Of a stretch of 64,000 nucleotides of DNA, positions 36,332-45,027 are shown one piece after another. Each line of letters starts with the position of its first letter. Positions within the stretch are counted from its first letter, which is position 1. Source of the DNA: Lentzea nigeriaca (GTDB lineage: Bacteria; Actinomycetota; Actinomycetes; Mycobacteriales; Pseudonocardiaceae). The stretch is from the NCBI RefSeq assembly GCF_016907955.1, contig NZ_JAFBCX010000009.1, forward strand, positions 124,001 through 188,000, written 5' to 3'. Position numbers and translations under genes: made by a program. The notes beneath the pieces are model-generated. The model made no database searches. It was not told the origin of the DNA and worked only from the letters and a program-made list of their open reading frames with translations.

Positions 36332-37318
36332 TCAAGCCGGGAAGAGTGAGCTGTAGGCGTTCAGGGCGGGCTGGCCGCCGAGATGGGCGTAGAGGACCGT
36401 GGAGTCGCGGTCGATCTCGCCCGACGACACGAGGTGGATGAGCCCTGCCAGCGACTTCCCCTCGTAGACGGGGTCGGTGATCATGCCTTCGAGCCGGGCG
36501 CCGAGCCGCATGGCGTCCACAGTGGACTCATCGGCGATGCCGTAGGTGCCGGCGTGGAAGCGGTCGTCGAGGAGGATGTTCTCTTCGGACACCGTGACCT
36601 CGCGGAGCTTGGCGGTGTTGTGGGCGATGCGGGTGATCTGGTCGAGGGTCTCGGCGGGTTTGGCTGACGCGTCGATGCCCAGCACGCGACGGTTGGTGTC
36701 GTTCGCGAAACCGGCGACCATGCCCGCCTGGGTGCTGCCGGTGACCGAGCAGACGATGATGGTGTCGAAGAAGACGCCGAGCTGGGCTTCCTGCTGGCGG
36801 ACCTCGTCTGCCCAGCTCGCGAAGCCCAGGCCGCCCAGCGGGTGGTCGGAGGCGCCGGCCGGGATCGGGTAGGGCTTGCCGCCGGACGCGCGGACGTCCT
36901 CGATGGCCTGTTCCCAGGCGGGTTTGATGCCGATGCCGAACTCGGCGTTCACCAGGCGGACGTCGGCTCCCATCATGCGGCTGAGCAGGATGTTGCCCAC
37001 CCGGTCACTGCCCACGTCGGTCCAGTCGACCCAGCTCTCCTGCACCAGCACGGCTTTCAGACCCGCACGCGCCGCGGCGGCCGCGACCTGACGGGTGTGG
37101 TTGGACTGGATGCCGCCGATCGACACGAGGGTGTCGCAGCCGGTGGCGAGCGCGTCGGCGACGAGGTACTCGAGTTTGCGGGTCTTGTTGCCGCCGTAGG
37201 CGAGGCCGGAGTTGCAGTCCTCGCGCTTCGCCCAGACAGAGGCGCCGCCGAGGTGCGTGGACAGGCGATCCAGGCGGTGGACCGGCGAGGGTCCGAAGAG
37301 GAGCGGGAACCTGTTCAT
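36332..37318 (-). CDS. 1-aminocyclopropane-1-carboxylate deaminase / D-cysteine desulfhydrase family
   Basis: 328-residue PLP enzyme: [13 protein letters not shown], catalytic Lys in [29 protein letters not shown] and [13 protein letters not shown] (phosphate loop). The [12 protein letters not shown] and late YEGKSLAGL segments match ACC deaminase, releasing ammonia and 2-oxobutyrate from the ethylene precursor; D-cysteine desulfhydrase is the alternative. Its ATG overlaps the stop of the GntR gene (ATGA), so the regulator is first in the operon and likely controls it. Confidence 0.85.
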   Translation of the reverse strand: MNRFPLLFGPSPVHRLDRLSTHLGGASVWAKREDCNSGLAYGGNKTRKLEYLVADALATGCDTLVSIGGIQSNHTRQVAAAAARAGLKAVLVQESWVDWTDVGSDRVGNILLSRMMGADVRLVNAEFGIGIKPAWEQAIEDVRASGGKPYPIPAGASDHPLGGLGFASWADEVRQQEAQLGVFFDTIIVCSVTGSTQAGMVAGFANDTNRRVLGIDASAKPAETLDQITRIAHNTAKLREVTVSEENILLDDRFHAGTYGIADESTVDAMRLGARLEGMITDPVYEGKSLAGLIHLVSSGEIDRDSTVLYAHLGGQPALNAYSSLFPA

Positions 37319-37950
37319 AGTTCCTCCCGAAGCGTGTTCCAGTTCTTGTCGACCAGGGTGGAGGCCAGCACGTAGTCGCCTTGCTCGCACGCCTCGATGA
37401 TCTGCTCGTGCTGCGTCACGGAGTGGCGGGCGTGCGGCGACGAGAAGCGGCTGTGCTCGAGCCTGCGGATGAGCGGGGTGTAGCGGTCGATGGTCGCGGC
37501 GATCGCGAAGTTGTTGCAGCGGTGGACGGCCACCGCGTGGAACTCGTCGTCGGCGGCCAACGCGGCGTCGGCGTCGTTGGCGTCGAGCGCCTTCTTGAAG
37601 GCCTTGTTCGCGGCACGCATGGCGGCGATGTCCTCGGCCGTGATCGATTGCGACTGCACGATCATGCCGGTGGCGAGGGAGTGCATCGACTGCACTACGA
37701 CGAGAGCGTCGAGCACCGGCTCCGCTTCCAGCGCGGTGACACGGGTGTACGCGTGCGGCTTGGTCTCGACCAGGCCCTCGTCGGCCAGCGTGGCGAGCGC
37801 TTCGCGCACCGGGGTCCGGGAGAGGCCGAGCTTCTCGGCCAGTTCGATGTCCTTGATGGCCGTGCCCGGTTCGAGGTCGCCGCGCACGATTGCCGACCTG
37901 ATCTCCGCGGCCGCCCGCTCCTTCAGCGACCCATATCCAATATATTGCAT
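37315..37950 (-). CDS. GntR-family (FadR/FCD) regulator
   Basis: 211 residues: winged helix ([40 protein letters not shown]) then an FCD ligand domain with metal-site candidates. It precedes the ACC-deaminase-like gene in overlap. The ATG at 37950 is embedded in an AT box and in the stretch CAATATATTGGATATGG that encodes QYIGYG, so the repeat overlaps the start codon and could serve as operator. Confidence 0.88.
   Translation of the reverse strand: MQYIGYGSLKERAAAEIRSAIVRGDLEPGTAIKDIELAEKLGLSRTPVREALATLADEGLVETKPHAYTRVTALEAEPVLDALVVVQSMHSLATGMIVQSQSITAEDIAAMRAANKAFKKALDANDADAALAADDEFHAVAVHRCNNFAIAATIDRYTPLIRRLEHSRFSSPHARHSVTQHEQIIEACEQGDYVLASTLVDKNWNTLREEL
37937..37948. repeat. AT box CCAATATATTGC over the GntR start
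   Basis: The box ends on the first base position of the minus-strand ATG, flanked by ATAT half-sites (CATATCC and GCATATCGG). A partial cousin GATATCCGATATTTCGG lies at 38013-38029 in the deformylase start region. Confidence 0.75.
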
Positions 37951-38001
37951 ATCGGTGAGAGTAGGGCGGTGGCCCGGTGATCGCAACCTAGGCTGGATGG
38001 C

Positions 38002-38514
38002 ATGGCAGTACGCGATATCCGATATTTCGGCGACCCCGTGCTGATGAGCCGCGCCGACCCGGTGACGCGGTTCGACCGCAACCTCGAAGCGTTGATCACC
38101 GACCTGCTCGACACCGTCAAGCCGGACGGGCGGGCGGGGCTCGCGGCGCCGCAGATCGGCGTGGGGCTGCGGGCGTTCAGCTACGACGTTCCGAGCGAGA
38201 ACGGCCGCCGGCTCGGATACGTGATCAATCCGGAGATCGTCGAGCTGTCCGAGGAAACCCAGGACAGCGACGAGGGATGCCTGTCAGTTCCAGGGCTCTG
38301 GTATCCGACGGTGCGCGCACGGGAAGCCGTGGTGCGCGGTGTGGATCTGCGCAACGAGCCGGTGATCGTGCGCGGGACCGGATTGCTGGCGCGATGCCTG
38401 CAACACGAGACCGATCATCTCAACGGGAAGCTGTACCTGTCCCGGCTCACGCCCGAACTGCGACGCAAGGCGTTGCGCGCGGCACGGGAGTCGGAGTGGT
38501 TCTGGGCGAGCTAG
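38002..38514 (+). CDS. def: Peptide deformylase
   Basis: 170-residue metalloenzyme removing the N-formyl group from nascent proteins. Motifs GLAAPQIGVG, EGCLSVPG (metal Cys) and CLQHETDHLNG (metal His pair) are complete. Divergent from the GntR gene with a 51-base gap. Its early codons include GATATCCGATATTTCGG, an AT-box cousin. A second copy of def elsewhere would be usual. Confidence 0.93.
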   Translation: MAVRDIRYFGDPVLMSRADPVTRFDRNLEALITDLLDTVKPDGRAGLAAPQIGVGLRAFSYDVPSENGRRLGYVINPEIVELSEETQDSDEGCLSVPGLWYPTVRAREAVVRGVDLRNEPVIVRGTGLLARCLQHETDHLNGKLYLSRLTPELRRKALRAARESEWFWAS

Positions 38515-39075
38515 CTAGACGGGGAGCTCGCGGCCGAGCACCGCGAACGGCCGCGGGTCGCCGGTGAACTGGTAGTGCCGCAACACGTCCACGAAACCGA
38601 CGCGGCGGTAGAGCTTCCACGCCTTGCTCGGGCCTTCCGGCGTGGACAGCAGCACGCGGGACGACGACACGCCCTCCAAGAGGCGGCGCAACAGGTCCTC
38701 GCCCAGGCCACGACCCTGCGCGCGCGGCAGCACGTGGAGCTCGGTCAGCTCGAAGTAGTCGGTGAGCCAGTGCTCGACCACAGCGGGCGACGCGACGGCC
38801 ATCAGCCCGCGCCGCACCTGTTCGTGCCACCACTGCCCGGCGGCGCCGCGGTAGCCGTAGCCGATGCCGACGAGTTCGTCCTGTTCCCCCAGGGCCACGA
38901 CGCAGCGCCAGTCCTCGCGCATCATGTGCGCGAGCCACATCGGAGCGCGCTGCTCGACGGTGCCGGGCGGGTAGTTCATCGCGGTCACGTACAGCGCGAG
39001 CGCTTCGCCCAGCCGGACGTTCAGCTCGGAAGCGGTCATCTCGACGATGCGCTCCAGGCGCGGCGACGCCGTCAT
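38515..39075 (-). CDS. GNAT acetyltransferase
   Basis: 186 residues with the acetyl-CoA fold: ELTELHVLPRAQGRGLGEDLLRRLL has the Q/R-x2-G-x-G/A pyrophosphate loop (RAQGRGLG) and a tail typical of the fold (WKLYRRVGFVDV). Overlaps the YbaK-like gene by four bases and abuts def convergently. Substrate unknown. Confidence 0.82.
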   Translation of the reverse strand: MTASPRLERIVEMTASELNVRLGEALALYVTAMNYPPGTVEQRAPMWLAHMMREDWRCVVALGEQDELVGIGYGYRGAAGQWWHEQVRRGLMAVASPAVVEHWLTDYFELTELHVLPRAQGRGLGEDLLRRLLEGVSSSRVLLSTPEGPSKAWKLYRRVGFVDVLRHYQFTGDPRPFAVLGRELPV

Positions 39076-39560
39076 GACGACACCACCGCCACACGCCCAC
39101 CCGTCAGTGCCACCAGATCGGCGAAGGTCGTGGGGTACACGGCGTGCGGATGTCCCGCGGCCGCCCAGATCTCCTCGTAGCCTGCCAACGCCTCGTCCAC
39201 CACCGTCTCGATCGGCGCGGGGTGCCCGACCGGCGACACGCCACCGATCACCTGGCCCGTGTGCTCGCGCACGAACTCCGGGTCGGCGCGCTTCACCGCG
39301 TCCGCGCCGACGAGCTCGGCCACCAGTGCCGTGTCCGCCCGGTGCGCGCCCGAGGTCAGGACCAGCAGCGGGGTCGCCACGCCGTCGCGCACGGCGGCGA
39401 ACAGCAGGCTGTTCGCGATCGCGCCCACCTGTACGCCCACCGCCTCGGCCGCGGCCGCCGCGGTCCGCACGGCGTCCGGCAGCACGACGATGCGTTCGGC
39501 GGTGGCGGGTGGCAGGGCTTCCGCGACTTTGCGGATTCCGGGGTGTTCGAGCGCACTCAC
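39072..39560 (-). CDS. YbaK/ProX-type aminoacyl-tRNA deacylase
   Basis: 162 residues: LANSLLF-like GAIANSLLFAA, LTSGAHRAD, AELVGADAVKRAD and TGQVIGGVSPVGHP are the usual YbaK/INS-domain blocks, with the catalytic Lys in VKRAD. It should hydrolyse mis-charged or free aminoacyl esters such as Cys-tRNA(Pro). Start GTG at 39560. First gene of a two-gene overlap with GNAT. Confidence 0.85.
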   Translation of the reverse strand: MSALEHPGIRKVAEALPPATAERIVVLPDAVRTAAAAAEAVGVQVGAIANSLLFAAVRDGVATPLLVLTSGAHRADTALVAELVGADAVKRADPEFVREHTGQVIGGVSPVGHPAPIETVVDEALAGYEEIWAAAGHPHAVYPTTFADLVALTGGRVAVVSS

Positions 39561-39638
39561 GTAACCATCAGACCACGACTGGCCACCACGTGGTGGGGCG
39601 GGTTGAGGAATCCATCGGCCGGGAGCTACGCTGGGAGA

Positions 39639-39660
39639 GACTCGAACATGTGTTCGAGTC
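39639..39660. promoter_or_regulatory. lexA box: Perfect LexA box before the HEPN operon
   Basis: TCGAACATGTGTTCGA at 39642-39657 matches TCGAAC-N4-GTTCGA exactly, and the arms extend to GACTCGAAC/GTTCGAGTC. It lies 104 bases upstream of the HEPN gene, followed by a leader hairpin. Confidence 0.85.
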
Positions 39661-39670
39661 TCACCATGCC

Positions 39671-39705
39671 TCGGAGGTGGGGTGGGGGAAGCACCCCACC
39701 TCCGA
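39671..39705 (+). promoter_or_regulatory. Leader hairpin of the HEPN operon
   Basis: Fourteen-base-pair perfect stem TCGGAGGTGGGGTG with a seven-base purine loop, between the LexA box and the ATG at 39764. It could be an attenuator, a stabilising 5-prime structure, or a terminator of an upstream short RNA. Confidence 0.55.
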
Positions 39706-39763
39706 GAGCCGCCGGCTTCCCCTCGGCGGAGACGTCGTTCACCGACGCCACGAGGAGGCCGAG

Positions 39764-40183
39764 ATGACAGCTGAGATTTCGAATCCGGCGGACTTCCCCC
39801 TCCCCTTGCCACCCGCGTCCGCGCTCGCGCTGCTGCAGCAGGCCCGCGACTCGCTCGCAGAGTCGGAGCGCACGCCGGAGCCACCGGAGCGGTTCGCCAC
39901 CGCCTACCTCGCCGCGTTGCGTGCTGCAGCCGCGGTGCTCGCGTTGCGGGGACGACCCCATCGCGGACGTTCGAAGCCGACCAGCGCGTGGGTGCTGCTC
40001 GCAGCGATCGCGCCGGAAATGCAGGAGTGGGCTGCTTTCTTCGCGTCGTGGTCGTCGACGCGGGCCGCTGTGCTCGCGGGCATCACCCGGCACGTCACCG
40101 CCCGCACGGCCGACGACCTGGTGCGCCAGACCGATCAGTTCGTCACTCTCGTCGACCGCGTCATGAACGAGGCGAGTCGGTGA
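39764..40183 (+). CDS. SAV_6107-type HEPN-fold protein, SOS boxed
   Basis: 139 residues, almost all helical, with the SAV_6107-family layout (LLQQARDSLAESERTPEPPERFA, YLAALRAAAAVLALRGRP, SAWVLLAAIAPEMQEWAAFF, DDLVRQTDQFVTLVDRV). I see no clear R-x4-H RNase motif, so nuclease activity is not claimed. GAGGAGG lies before the ATG. A perfect LexA box upstream suggests DNA-damage induction. Overlaps the DinB-fold gene by four bases. Confidence 0.72.
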   Translation: MTAEISNPADFPLPLPPASALALLQQARDSLAESERTPEPPERFATAYLAALRAAAAVLALRGRPHRGRSKPTSAWVLLAAIAPEMQEWAAFFASWSSTRAAVLAGITRHVTARTADDLVRQTDQFVTLVDRVMNEASR

Positions 40184-40926
40184 ACTCTCTCGAAGTACTG
40201 CGTCGTGAGGCCGAACTGCTCGCCATGTCCGCGATCGGCCAGCCGCCGCACAAGGGTGTGCCCGCGTGTCCGGGACTCAATCTCGGCGAGACCGTGCGGC
40301 ACGTCGGCAGCGGCTACCGCATCGCGCTGGAGTGGATCAGGCTCGGCCGCAAGCCGGAAGCCGGGGAATGGCAGGAGTTTCCCGCGGACGGCGAGGACCC
40401 GTTGGACTTCATGCGTTCGGGTGCGGAGGCCGTGTTCGAGGAACTGGGCGCGCACGAGGAGAACGAACCGTGCGCGACGTGGTGGCCGGTGCAGCAGAAC
40501 TACGCGTTCTGGCGGCGACGGCTCGCGCACGAGACCACGTTGCACCGCATGGACATCCAGGGCGCAGCGGGGATGCAGGTCGGCGCGGTCACCGACGAGG
40601 TGGCGACCGACGGTGTCGACGAGGTGCTCACGTTGTGGTTGGGACACAAGCTGGACGTGCTCGGGGTGCGGGGGTCGCGGGACGGGCTGGTCGCCATTCG
40701 CGTGGAGGACGAGGTGTGGCTCACGCGTTGCGGTCCGCACGGCGCGTCGGCGTGGCGCGTCGTCGACCCGGAGGACGCCCACGTCGCCGACGCACAGGTG
40801 TCGGCGCCTCCGATGACGATGTACCGCTGGCTGTGGGGACGCCTGCCGGACCGGATGGTCGACGTGATCGGCGACCACGACGCGATCGCGCAGCTCTGGG
40901 CGCTACTGCGGCTAGCGACCAAGTAG
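40180..40926 (+). CDS. Mycothiol-dependent maleylpyruvate-isomerase-type DinB-fold protein
   Basis: 248 residues with the DinB four-helix bundle: GLNLGETVRHVGSGYRIALEWI and the metal-site pattern His in RHVG and His pair in LAHETTLHRMDIQ, then the C-terminal MDMPI domain. Proteins of this type use mycothiol in actinobacteria. Start GTG in the GTGA overlap with the HEPN gene puts it under the same LexA box, so a stress or detoxification role is inferred. Its end overlaps the convergent PhoD gene. Confidence 0.75.
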   Translation: MNSLEVLRREAELLAMSAIGQPPHKGVPACPGLNLGETVRHVGSGYRIALEWIRLGRKPEAGEWQEFPADGEDPLDFMRSGAEAVFEELGAHEENEPCATWWPVQQNYAFWRRRLAHETTLHRMDIQGAAGMQVGAVTDEVATDGVDEVLTLWLGHKLDVLGVRGSRDGLVAIRVEDEVWLTRCGPHGASAWRVVDPEDAHVADAQVSAPPMTMYRWLWGRLPDRMVDVIGDHDAIAQLWALLRLATK

Positions 40927-42468
40927 CACCGACGCGGTTTCCGCACCCGTTGCCGACAACAGCCGGTAACGGGTGCGGCGGCCGTCGAACTCCAGCAGTG
41001 CCACGGAGTTCCCGAAGTGCGGGCCGCTGGTCTTGCGCCAGTGCACCAGGTCCTTCGGCACACCGGCGAGAGTCGCGAGACCGCGGAACACCCACGCCGC
41101 GACGCGCGACCAGGACAGCCGGAAGATCGGCAGGAACACGTTCGGCGGCTCGTTGTGCACGGGCGAGCAGACGAGCTGCGTGACGGTCGCCTTGGTGGGC
41201 GCGGGGAACTCGGCTTCGGCGACGTAGCTGTGGTGGACGTCGCCGGAGAGGACGCACACCGTTGCGGCGCCGTTGTTCGCGGCCTTCTCGATCATGCGGG
41301 TGAGCCGGTCGAACGACTCGCGGAACGCCGGCCAGTGCTCGAGGTCGGCCGCCTGCCTGATCTTCTCGGCCGCCCGCCCCTGCCAGCCCTTCTTGCGCGC
41401 GCCGATCTCGTTGAGGGACTGGAAGTGGCTGAGCGAGTGCGGCATCAGCCACGGCAGTGACGAACCGATCAGCAGGTGGTCGTAGTCGCCTTCGGCGTTG
41501 CGTTCGAGCCACTCGAACTCCTCGTCGCTGACCATCTTCCGCACGTCGTTCCCGAGGATGCGGCCGCAGCGCGTGTCGACCATGAGCAGCCTGGTGCGTC
41601 CGAAGTCGCGGCGGTAGCTCCACCACGTGGACTTGCGGCCCTGGTTTTCCTTGTCCGCTTCCTCCGCGAACTCCTCCAGCAACGGCAGCACGTCCGTGCC
41701 CTGGGCCTTCACCTTGGCGTACAAGGGATCCCTGCCGAGCTCGTCCGGGCCCAGATTGCCAAGGTGCTGGTACACCCAGTAGGAGGAGATGGCGCCGCGG
41801 ATCCTGTCGCGCCACCAGAGTTTGCCTTCCATCTCCTTGCGCCACACGGCAGACGTGTTCCAGTCGTCGCGCACGTCGTGGTCGTCGAAGATCATCGACG
41901 TCGGCACGACCGACAGCAGCCAGCGGATCTCGGGGTCGCCCCAGGTCTCGTGGTAGAGGTGGGCGTACTCGGCGAAGTGCACGACCTCGCCATCGGGTTC
42001 CCGCGTGCCGTGGCGGTGTTCGCGCAGCCATTGCTTGGTGGCTTCGGTGGGTTCGTCGGCGTAGACCTGGTCTCCCAACAGGATCAGCGCCTGCGGCCAC
42101 TCCTGCTCGGGGACGCCCATGAGCCGTTGCGCGAACGCGTCGAGCGCGTCGGGACCCACTGGCTGGCTCGGCGCGGCGCGGCACGACCCGAAGGCGATCC
42201 GGCGGACCTCGCCCGTGCGGATCACGGGTTTCGGGAACCGGCTGCCGGGTTCCGGCCAGACGATCTCCTGGTTCAGGCGGACGTCGTACTCCGTGCGCGG
42301 CCCCAGGTTCTCCAGTCTGACGAGGGCGAAGTGCTGCTTCCCGACCTGGAACGTGCGCGCGGTGTGCCCCGCGATCGTGACCTCGCAGGAGGCGTCCGTC
42401 TCGACCCACACGGTCGCGGACGTCTCGTTCACATGCCTGAGGAGCGGTCCGAGCACCAGCTTCGCCAC
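40912..42468 (-). CDS. PhoD-like alkaline phosphatase family protein
   Basis: 518 residues. N-terminal fibronectin-like beta domain (ATVWVETDASCEV) then the PhoD metallophosphoesterase domain: FGSCRA, LILLGDQVYADEP, FDDHDVRDDW, CVLSGDVHHSYVA. The residues suit the Fe/Ca centre of PhoD. There is no Tat or Sec signal after the GTG at 42468, unlike secreted PhoD, so it may act in the cytoplasm or on other phosphoesters. Divergent from the VOC gene with only 24 bases between. Confidence 0.83.
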   Translation of the reverse strand: MAKLVLGPLLRHVNETSATVWVETDASCEVTIAGHTARTFQVGKQHFALVRLENLGPRTEYDVRLNQEIVWPEPGSRFPKPVIRTGEVRRIAFGSCRAAPSQPVGPDALDAFAQRLMGVPEQEWPQALILLGDQVYADEPTEATKQWLREHRHGTREPDGEVVHFAEYAHLYHETWGDPEIRWLLSVVPTSMIFDDHDVRDDWNTSAVWRKEMEGKLWWRDRIRGAISSYWVYQHLGNLGPDELGRDPLYAKVKAQGTDVLPLLEEFAEEADKENQGRKSTWWSYRRDFGRTRLLMVDTRCGRILGNDVRKMVSDEEFEWLERNAEGDYDHLLIGSSLPWLMPHSLSHFQSLNEIGARKKGWQGRAAEKIRQAADLEHWPAFRESFDRLTRMIEKAANNGAATVCVLSGDVHHSYVAEAEFPAPTKATVTQLVCSPVHNEPPNVFLPIFRLSWSRVAAWVFRGLATLAGVPKDLVHWRKTSGPHFGNSVALLEFDGRRTRYRLLSATGAETASVLLGR

Positions 42469-42492
42469 CCGCGAGACAGTACCCTCGCACGA

Positions 42493-42987
42493 GTGGAAAT
42501 CACGTTCGACGCAGCCGATCCTCCCGCGCTGGCCGCGTTCTGGTCCGAGTTCGCCGGCGACGAGATCGAGCTGACGTTCGTGTGGAGCGACGCCCCGAAG
42601 ATCGAGAAGAACCGGGTGCACATCGATCTCGCCTCGTCGTCGGCCGAGCACCAGGCGGACATCGTGGCGCGCGCACTGAAGCTCGGCGCCGAACACGCCG
42701 ACATCGGGCAACGCGGCGTGCCGTGGGTCGTGTTGCGTGACCCGCAGGGCAACGAGTTCTGCGTCCTGGAACCCCGACCCGAGTACACCGGGGCGATCGC
42801 GGCCGTCGTCGTCGACTCCCCGGATCCGCTGGCTTCGGCCCAGGCGACCGGGCATCCGGTCGTGCGCAGCGGTGACGGGTGGGCTTCGGTGCGGCCGGAG
42901 CCAGGCCCGTGGCTCGAGTTCGTACGGACCGACGACTCCGAGCCGATCACGAACCGCGTCCGCGTCCGGTGGGCCGACCCGCGCTGA
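42493..42987 (+). CDS. Glyoxalase/VOC-fold protein
   Basis: 164 residues with the VOC pairing (ALAAFWSEFAGDEIEL, NRVHIDLASSS, VLRDPQGNEFCVLEPR). Probably two beta-alpha-beta modules; a metal site is incomplete, so isomerase, resistance protein or binding role is open. GTG start at 42493. It shares a 24-base divergent region with the PhoD gene. Confidence 0.72.
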   Translation: MEITFDAADPPALAAFWSEFAGDEIELTFVWSDAPKIEKNRVHIDLASSSAEHQADIVARALKLGAEHADIGQRGVPWVVLRDPQGNEFCVLEPRPEYTGAIAAVVVDSPDPLASAQATGHPVVRSGDGWASVRPEPGPWLEFVRTDDSEPITNRVRVRWADPR

Positions 42988-43176
42988 TCCCGTCGGTCGG
43001 GCTGTGGGGGGCGTGGCAGCACTGGAGCACGGGCGCGTCCAGGCAGCAGGTCGTACTGAAGGGCATGCCGCTCGCGTAGTGGGGCGGGCAAAGCCGCTCA
43101 GTTCCTGGCGGGACTCGTCGTGCTGGTGGACCTCACATGCGTTGGTTCGGCCTGCTCGCCACCTGACATCCAATAT

Positions 43177-43235
43177 CCCATATATCAGTTATGCAAAATA
43201 CGTTTGCGGACGTCCGCAAACGTATTTTGCATAAC
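43177..43235. repeat. AT box plus 48-base perfect palindrome
   Basis: CCCATATATCAG (43177-43188) is followed directly by a 48-base palindrome with no loop; the left arm begins GTTATGCAAAATACGTTTGC and ends GGAC, and the right is its exact complement. It lies between convergent VOC and DUF885 genes. The same box and arms, in opposite orientation, occur at 55835-55892. The 190 bases between the VOC stop and the box hold nothing I recognise. Confidence 0.85.
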
Positions 43236-43277
43236 GGGGCGTTGACGCAGGTCAGAGGGTTGCGACGCGGAGGTGGG

Positions 43278-44930
43278 TCAGAGAGCCGCCAACCGTTCAC
43301 GCAAGGTGTCGAGGCCCATCGAGCCCATCTCCAGGGCGTCCTTGTGGAAGCGCTTGAGATCGAAGTCGGCGCCCTTGCGGGCCCGTGCGTCCTCGCGGGC
43401 GGCGAGCCAGAGGCGCTCGCCGAGCTTGTACGCCGGTGCCTGGCCCGGCCAGCCGAGGTACCGGTCGACCTCGTCGCGGGCGGCCGCCGGCTCCTGCAGC
43501 GTCCTCGTCAGCATGAACTCGAGGCCCAGCTCCGGGGTCCAGCGCTCGCCTGGGTGGAAGCCGGTCCCGGCTGGGATCTCCAGCTCCAGGTGCATGCCGA
43601 TGTCGATGATCACGCGGGCCGCGCGGAACAGGTGCGCGTCGAGCATGCCGAGCAGGTCGCCGTCGTCGTCGAGGTAGCCGAGCTCGCGCATCAGGCGCTC
43701 CGAGTAGAGCGCCCACCCCTCGCCGTGGCCGGAGACCCAGCACATCAGGCGCTGGAAGTCGTTGAGCGTCTTCGACTGGTACACCGCCGTCGCGCACTGG
43801 AGGTGATGGCCCGGCACGCCCTCGTGGTAGACGGTCGAGGTCTCGCGCCAGGTCGGGAACACCGTCTTGCCCTCGGCGATCGACCACCACATGCGGCCTG
43901 GGCGCGAGAAATCGGCGGTCGGTGGCGTGTAGTACGCACCGACGCCACCGCCGGGCGGGGCGATCTTGCACTCGAGGTTCATCAGCGCGTCCGGCAGGTC
44001 GAAGTGCACGTCGCGCAGGTCGAGCAGGGCCTTGTCGGACAGCTCCTGCATCCACGCCTGCAGGCCGTCCTGGCCGTGGACCTGGTAGCGCGGGTGCTCG
44101 TCGAGGTAGGCGGCCGTCTCCGCCAGCGAGGCGCCCGGCTTCAACCGTGCCGCGACCTCCTTCATCTCGGCCTCAATGCCGAGGAACTCCTCCCAGCCCC
44201 ACGCGTAGGCCTCGGCCAGGTCGAGCCGCGAGCCGGTGAAGTAGCGCGAACCGAGGCGGTAGCGCTCCTCGCCGACGGCGTCCTTCTCGGGCGCCTGCGG
44301 GGCGAGCGTCGTGCGCAGGAAGGAGGCGAAGTCGGCGTACGCGGCCGAAGCGGCGGCGGCACCGGTGTCCAGCGAGGAACGCAGCGCGCCCTCGGCATTG
44401 GACGAGGCGACGAACGAGGTGAAGAACGTCGAAGCCCAGACGTCGCACTGTGCGGCGACCTTGGTCACCTGGCGCAGCGCGGAAACGTGGCCACGGGAGG
44501 CGGCGTGTGAGAGAGAAGCGCGCAGACCTTCCAGAGCGGCGGGCACAGCGGAAAGACGACGCCCGATCGTGGCCCACTGTTCCGGCGTGTCGGTCGGCAT
44601 CTGGTCGAAGATGTCGCGGATCGACTGGATCGGGCTGGCGATCACGTTCAACGACGACTCGGACTGCCCGGCCTCGTAGAGCTCGTGCTCGAGACCCGTT
44701 CGTTCCAGGAAAACGGCGCGTGCCGCGTCTTCGGAAGCATCCGCGGGGTCGGCGGCGGCGATGTCGGCCAGAGCGCGGACGGCGAGTTCGTCGCGTGCCG
44801 CGTGCCCTTCCGGCGAGAAGTCCGTCAGCTGGTCGTCGGATCCCGCGAAGCCCAGGTTGGTGGCGGTGATGGGGTCGAGCGCCACGTAGTCGCTGACGTA
44901 CTTGTTGCTGATGTCGTGCACGGATGCCAT
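43278..44930 (-). CDS. DUF885 metallopeptidase-like protein
   Basis: 550 residues. The zinc-binding motif YHEGVPGHHLQ near residue 367 and the late HGEGWALYSERLM are the hallmarks of DUF885, a predicted zinc peptidase family. No signal peptide, so cytoplasmic. The protein start MASVHDISNKYVSDY is a normal family N-terminus. Ends near the palindrome. Substrate unknown. Confidence 0.85.
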   Translation of the reverse strand: MASVHDISNKYVSDYVALDPITATNLGFAGSDDQLTDFSPEGHAARDELAVRALADIAAADPADASEDAARAVFLERTGLEHELYEAGQSESSLNVIASPIQSIRDIFDQMPTDTPEQWATIGRRLSAVPAALEGLRASLSHAASRGHVSALRQVTKVAAQCDVWASTFFTSFVASSNAEGALRSSLDTGAAAASAAYADFASFLRTTLAPQAPEKDAVGEERYRLGSRYFTGSRLDLAEAYAWGWEEFLGIEAEMKEVAARLKPGASLAETAAYLDEHPRYQVHGQDGLQAWMQELSDKALLDLRDVHFDLPDALMNLECKIAPPGGGVGAYYTPPTADFSRPGRMWWSIAEGKTVFPTWRETSTVYHEGVPGHHLQCATAVYQSKTLNDFQRLMCWVSGHGEGWALYSERLMRELGYLDDDGDLLGMLDAHLFRAARVIIDIGMHLELEIPAGTGFHPGERWTPELGLEFMLTRTLQEPAAARDEVDRYLGWPGQAPAYKLGERLWLAAREDARARKGADFDLKRFHKDALEMGSMGLDTLRERLAAL

Positions 44931-45027
44931 GGCGCGAGACGCTACCTCCCGGTTCTCGACACCAAAAGGTAGTTAGTCAAGCTCACGACCAATGGAGGTG
45001 CTGCGTCGTTTGGACCGCCCTGGCAGG

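Noticed and set aside
41476-42468. Plus-strand frame opposite the PhoD gene
   Set aside because: The VOC gene starts at 42493; the region before it is PhoD complement with shadow composition.
43136-43165. Nine-codon reading frame MRWFGLLAT
   Set aside because: Too short, no ribosome site of note and nothing downstream on that strand for a leader peptide to control.
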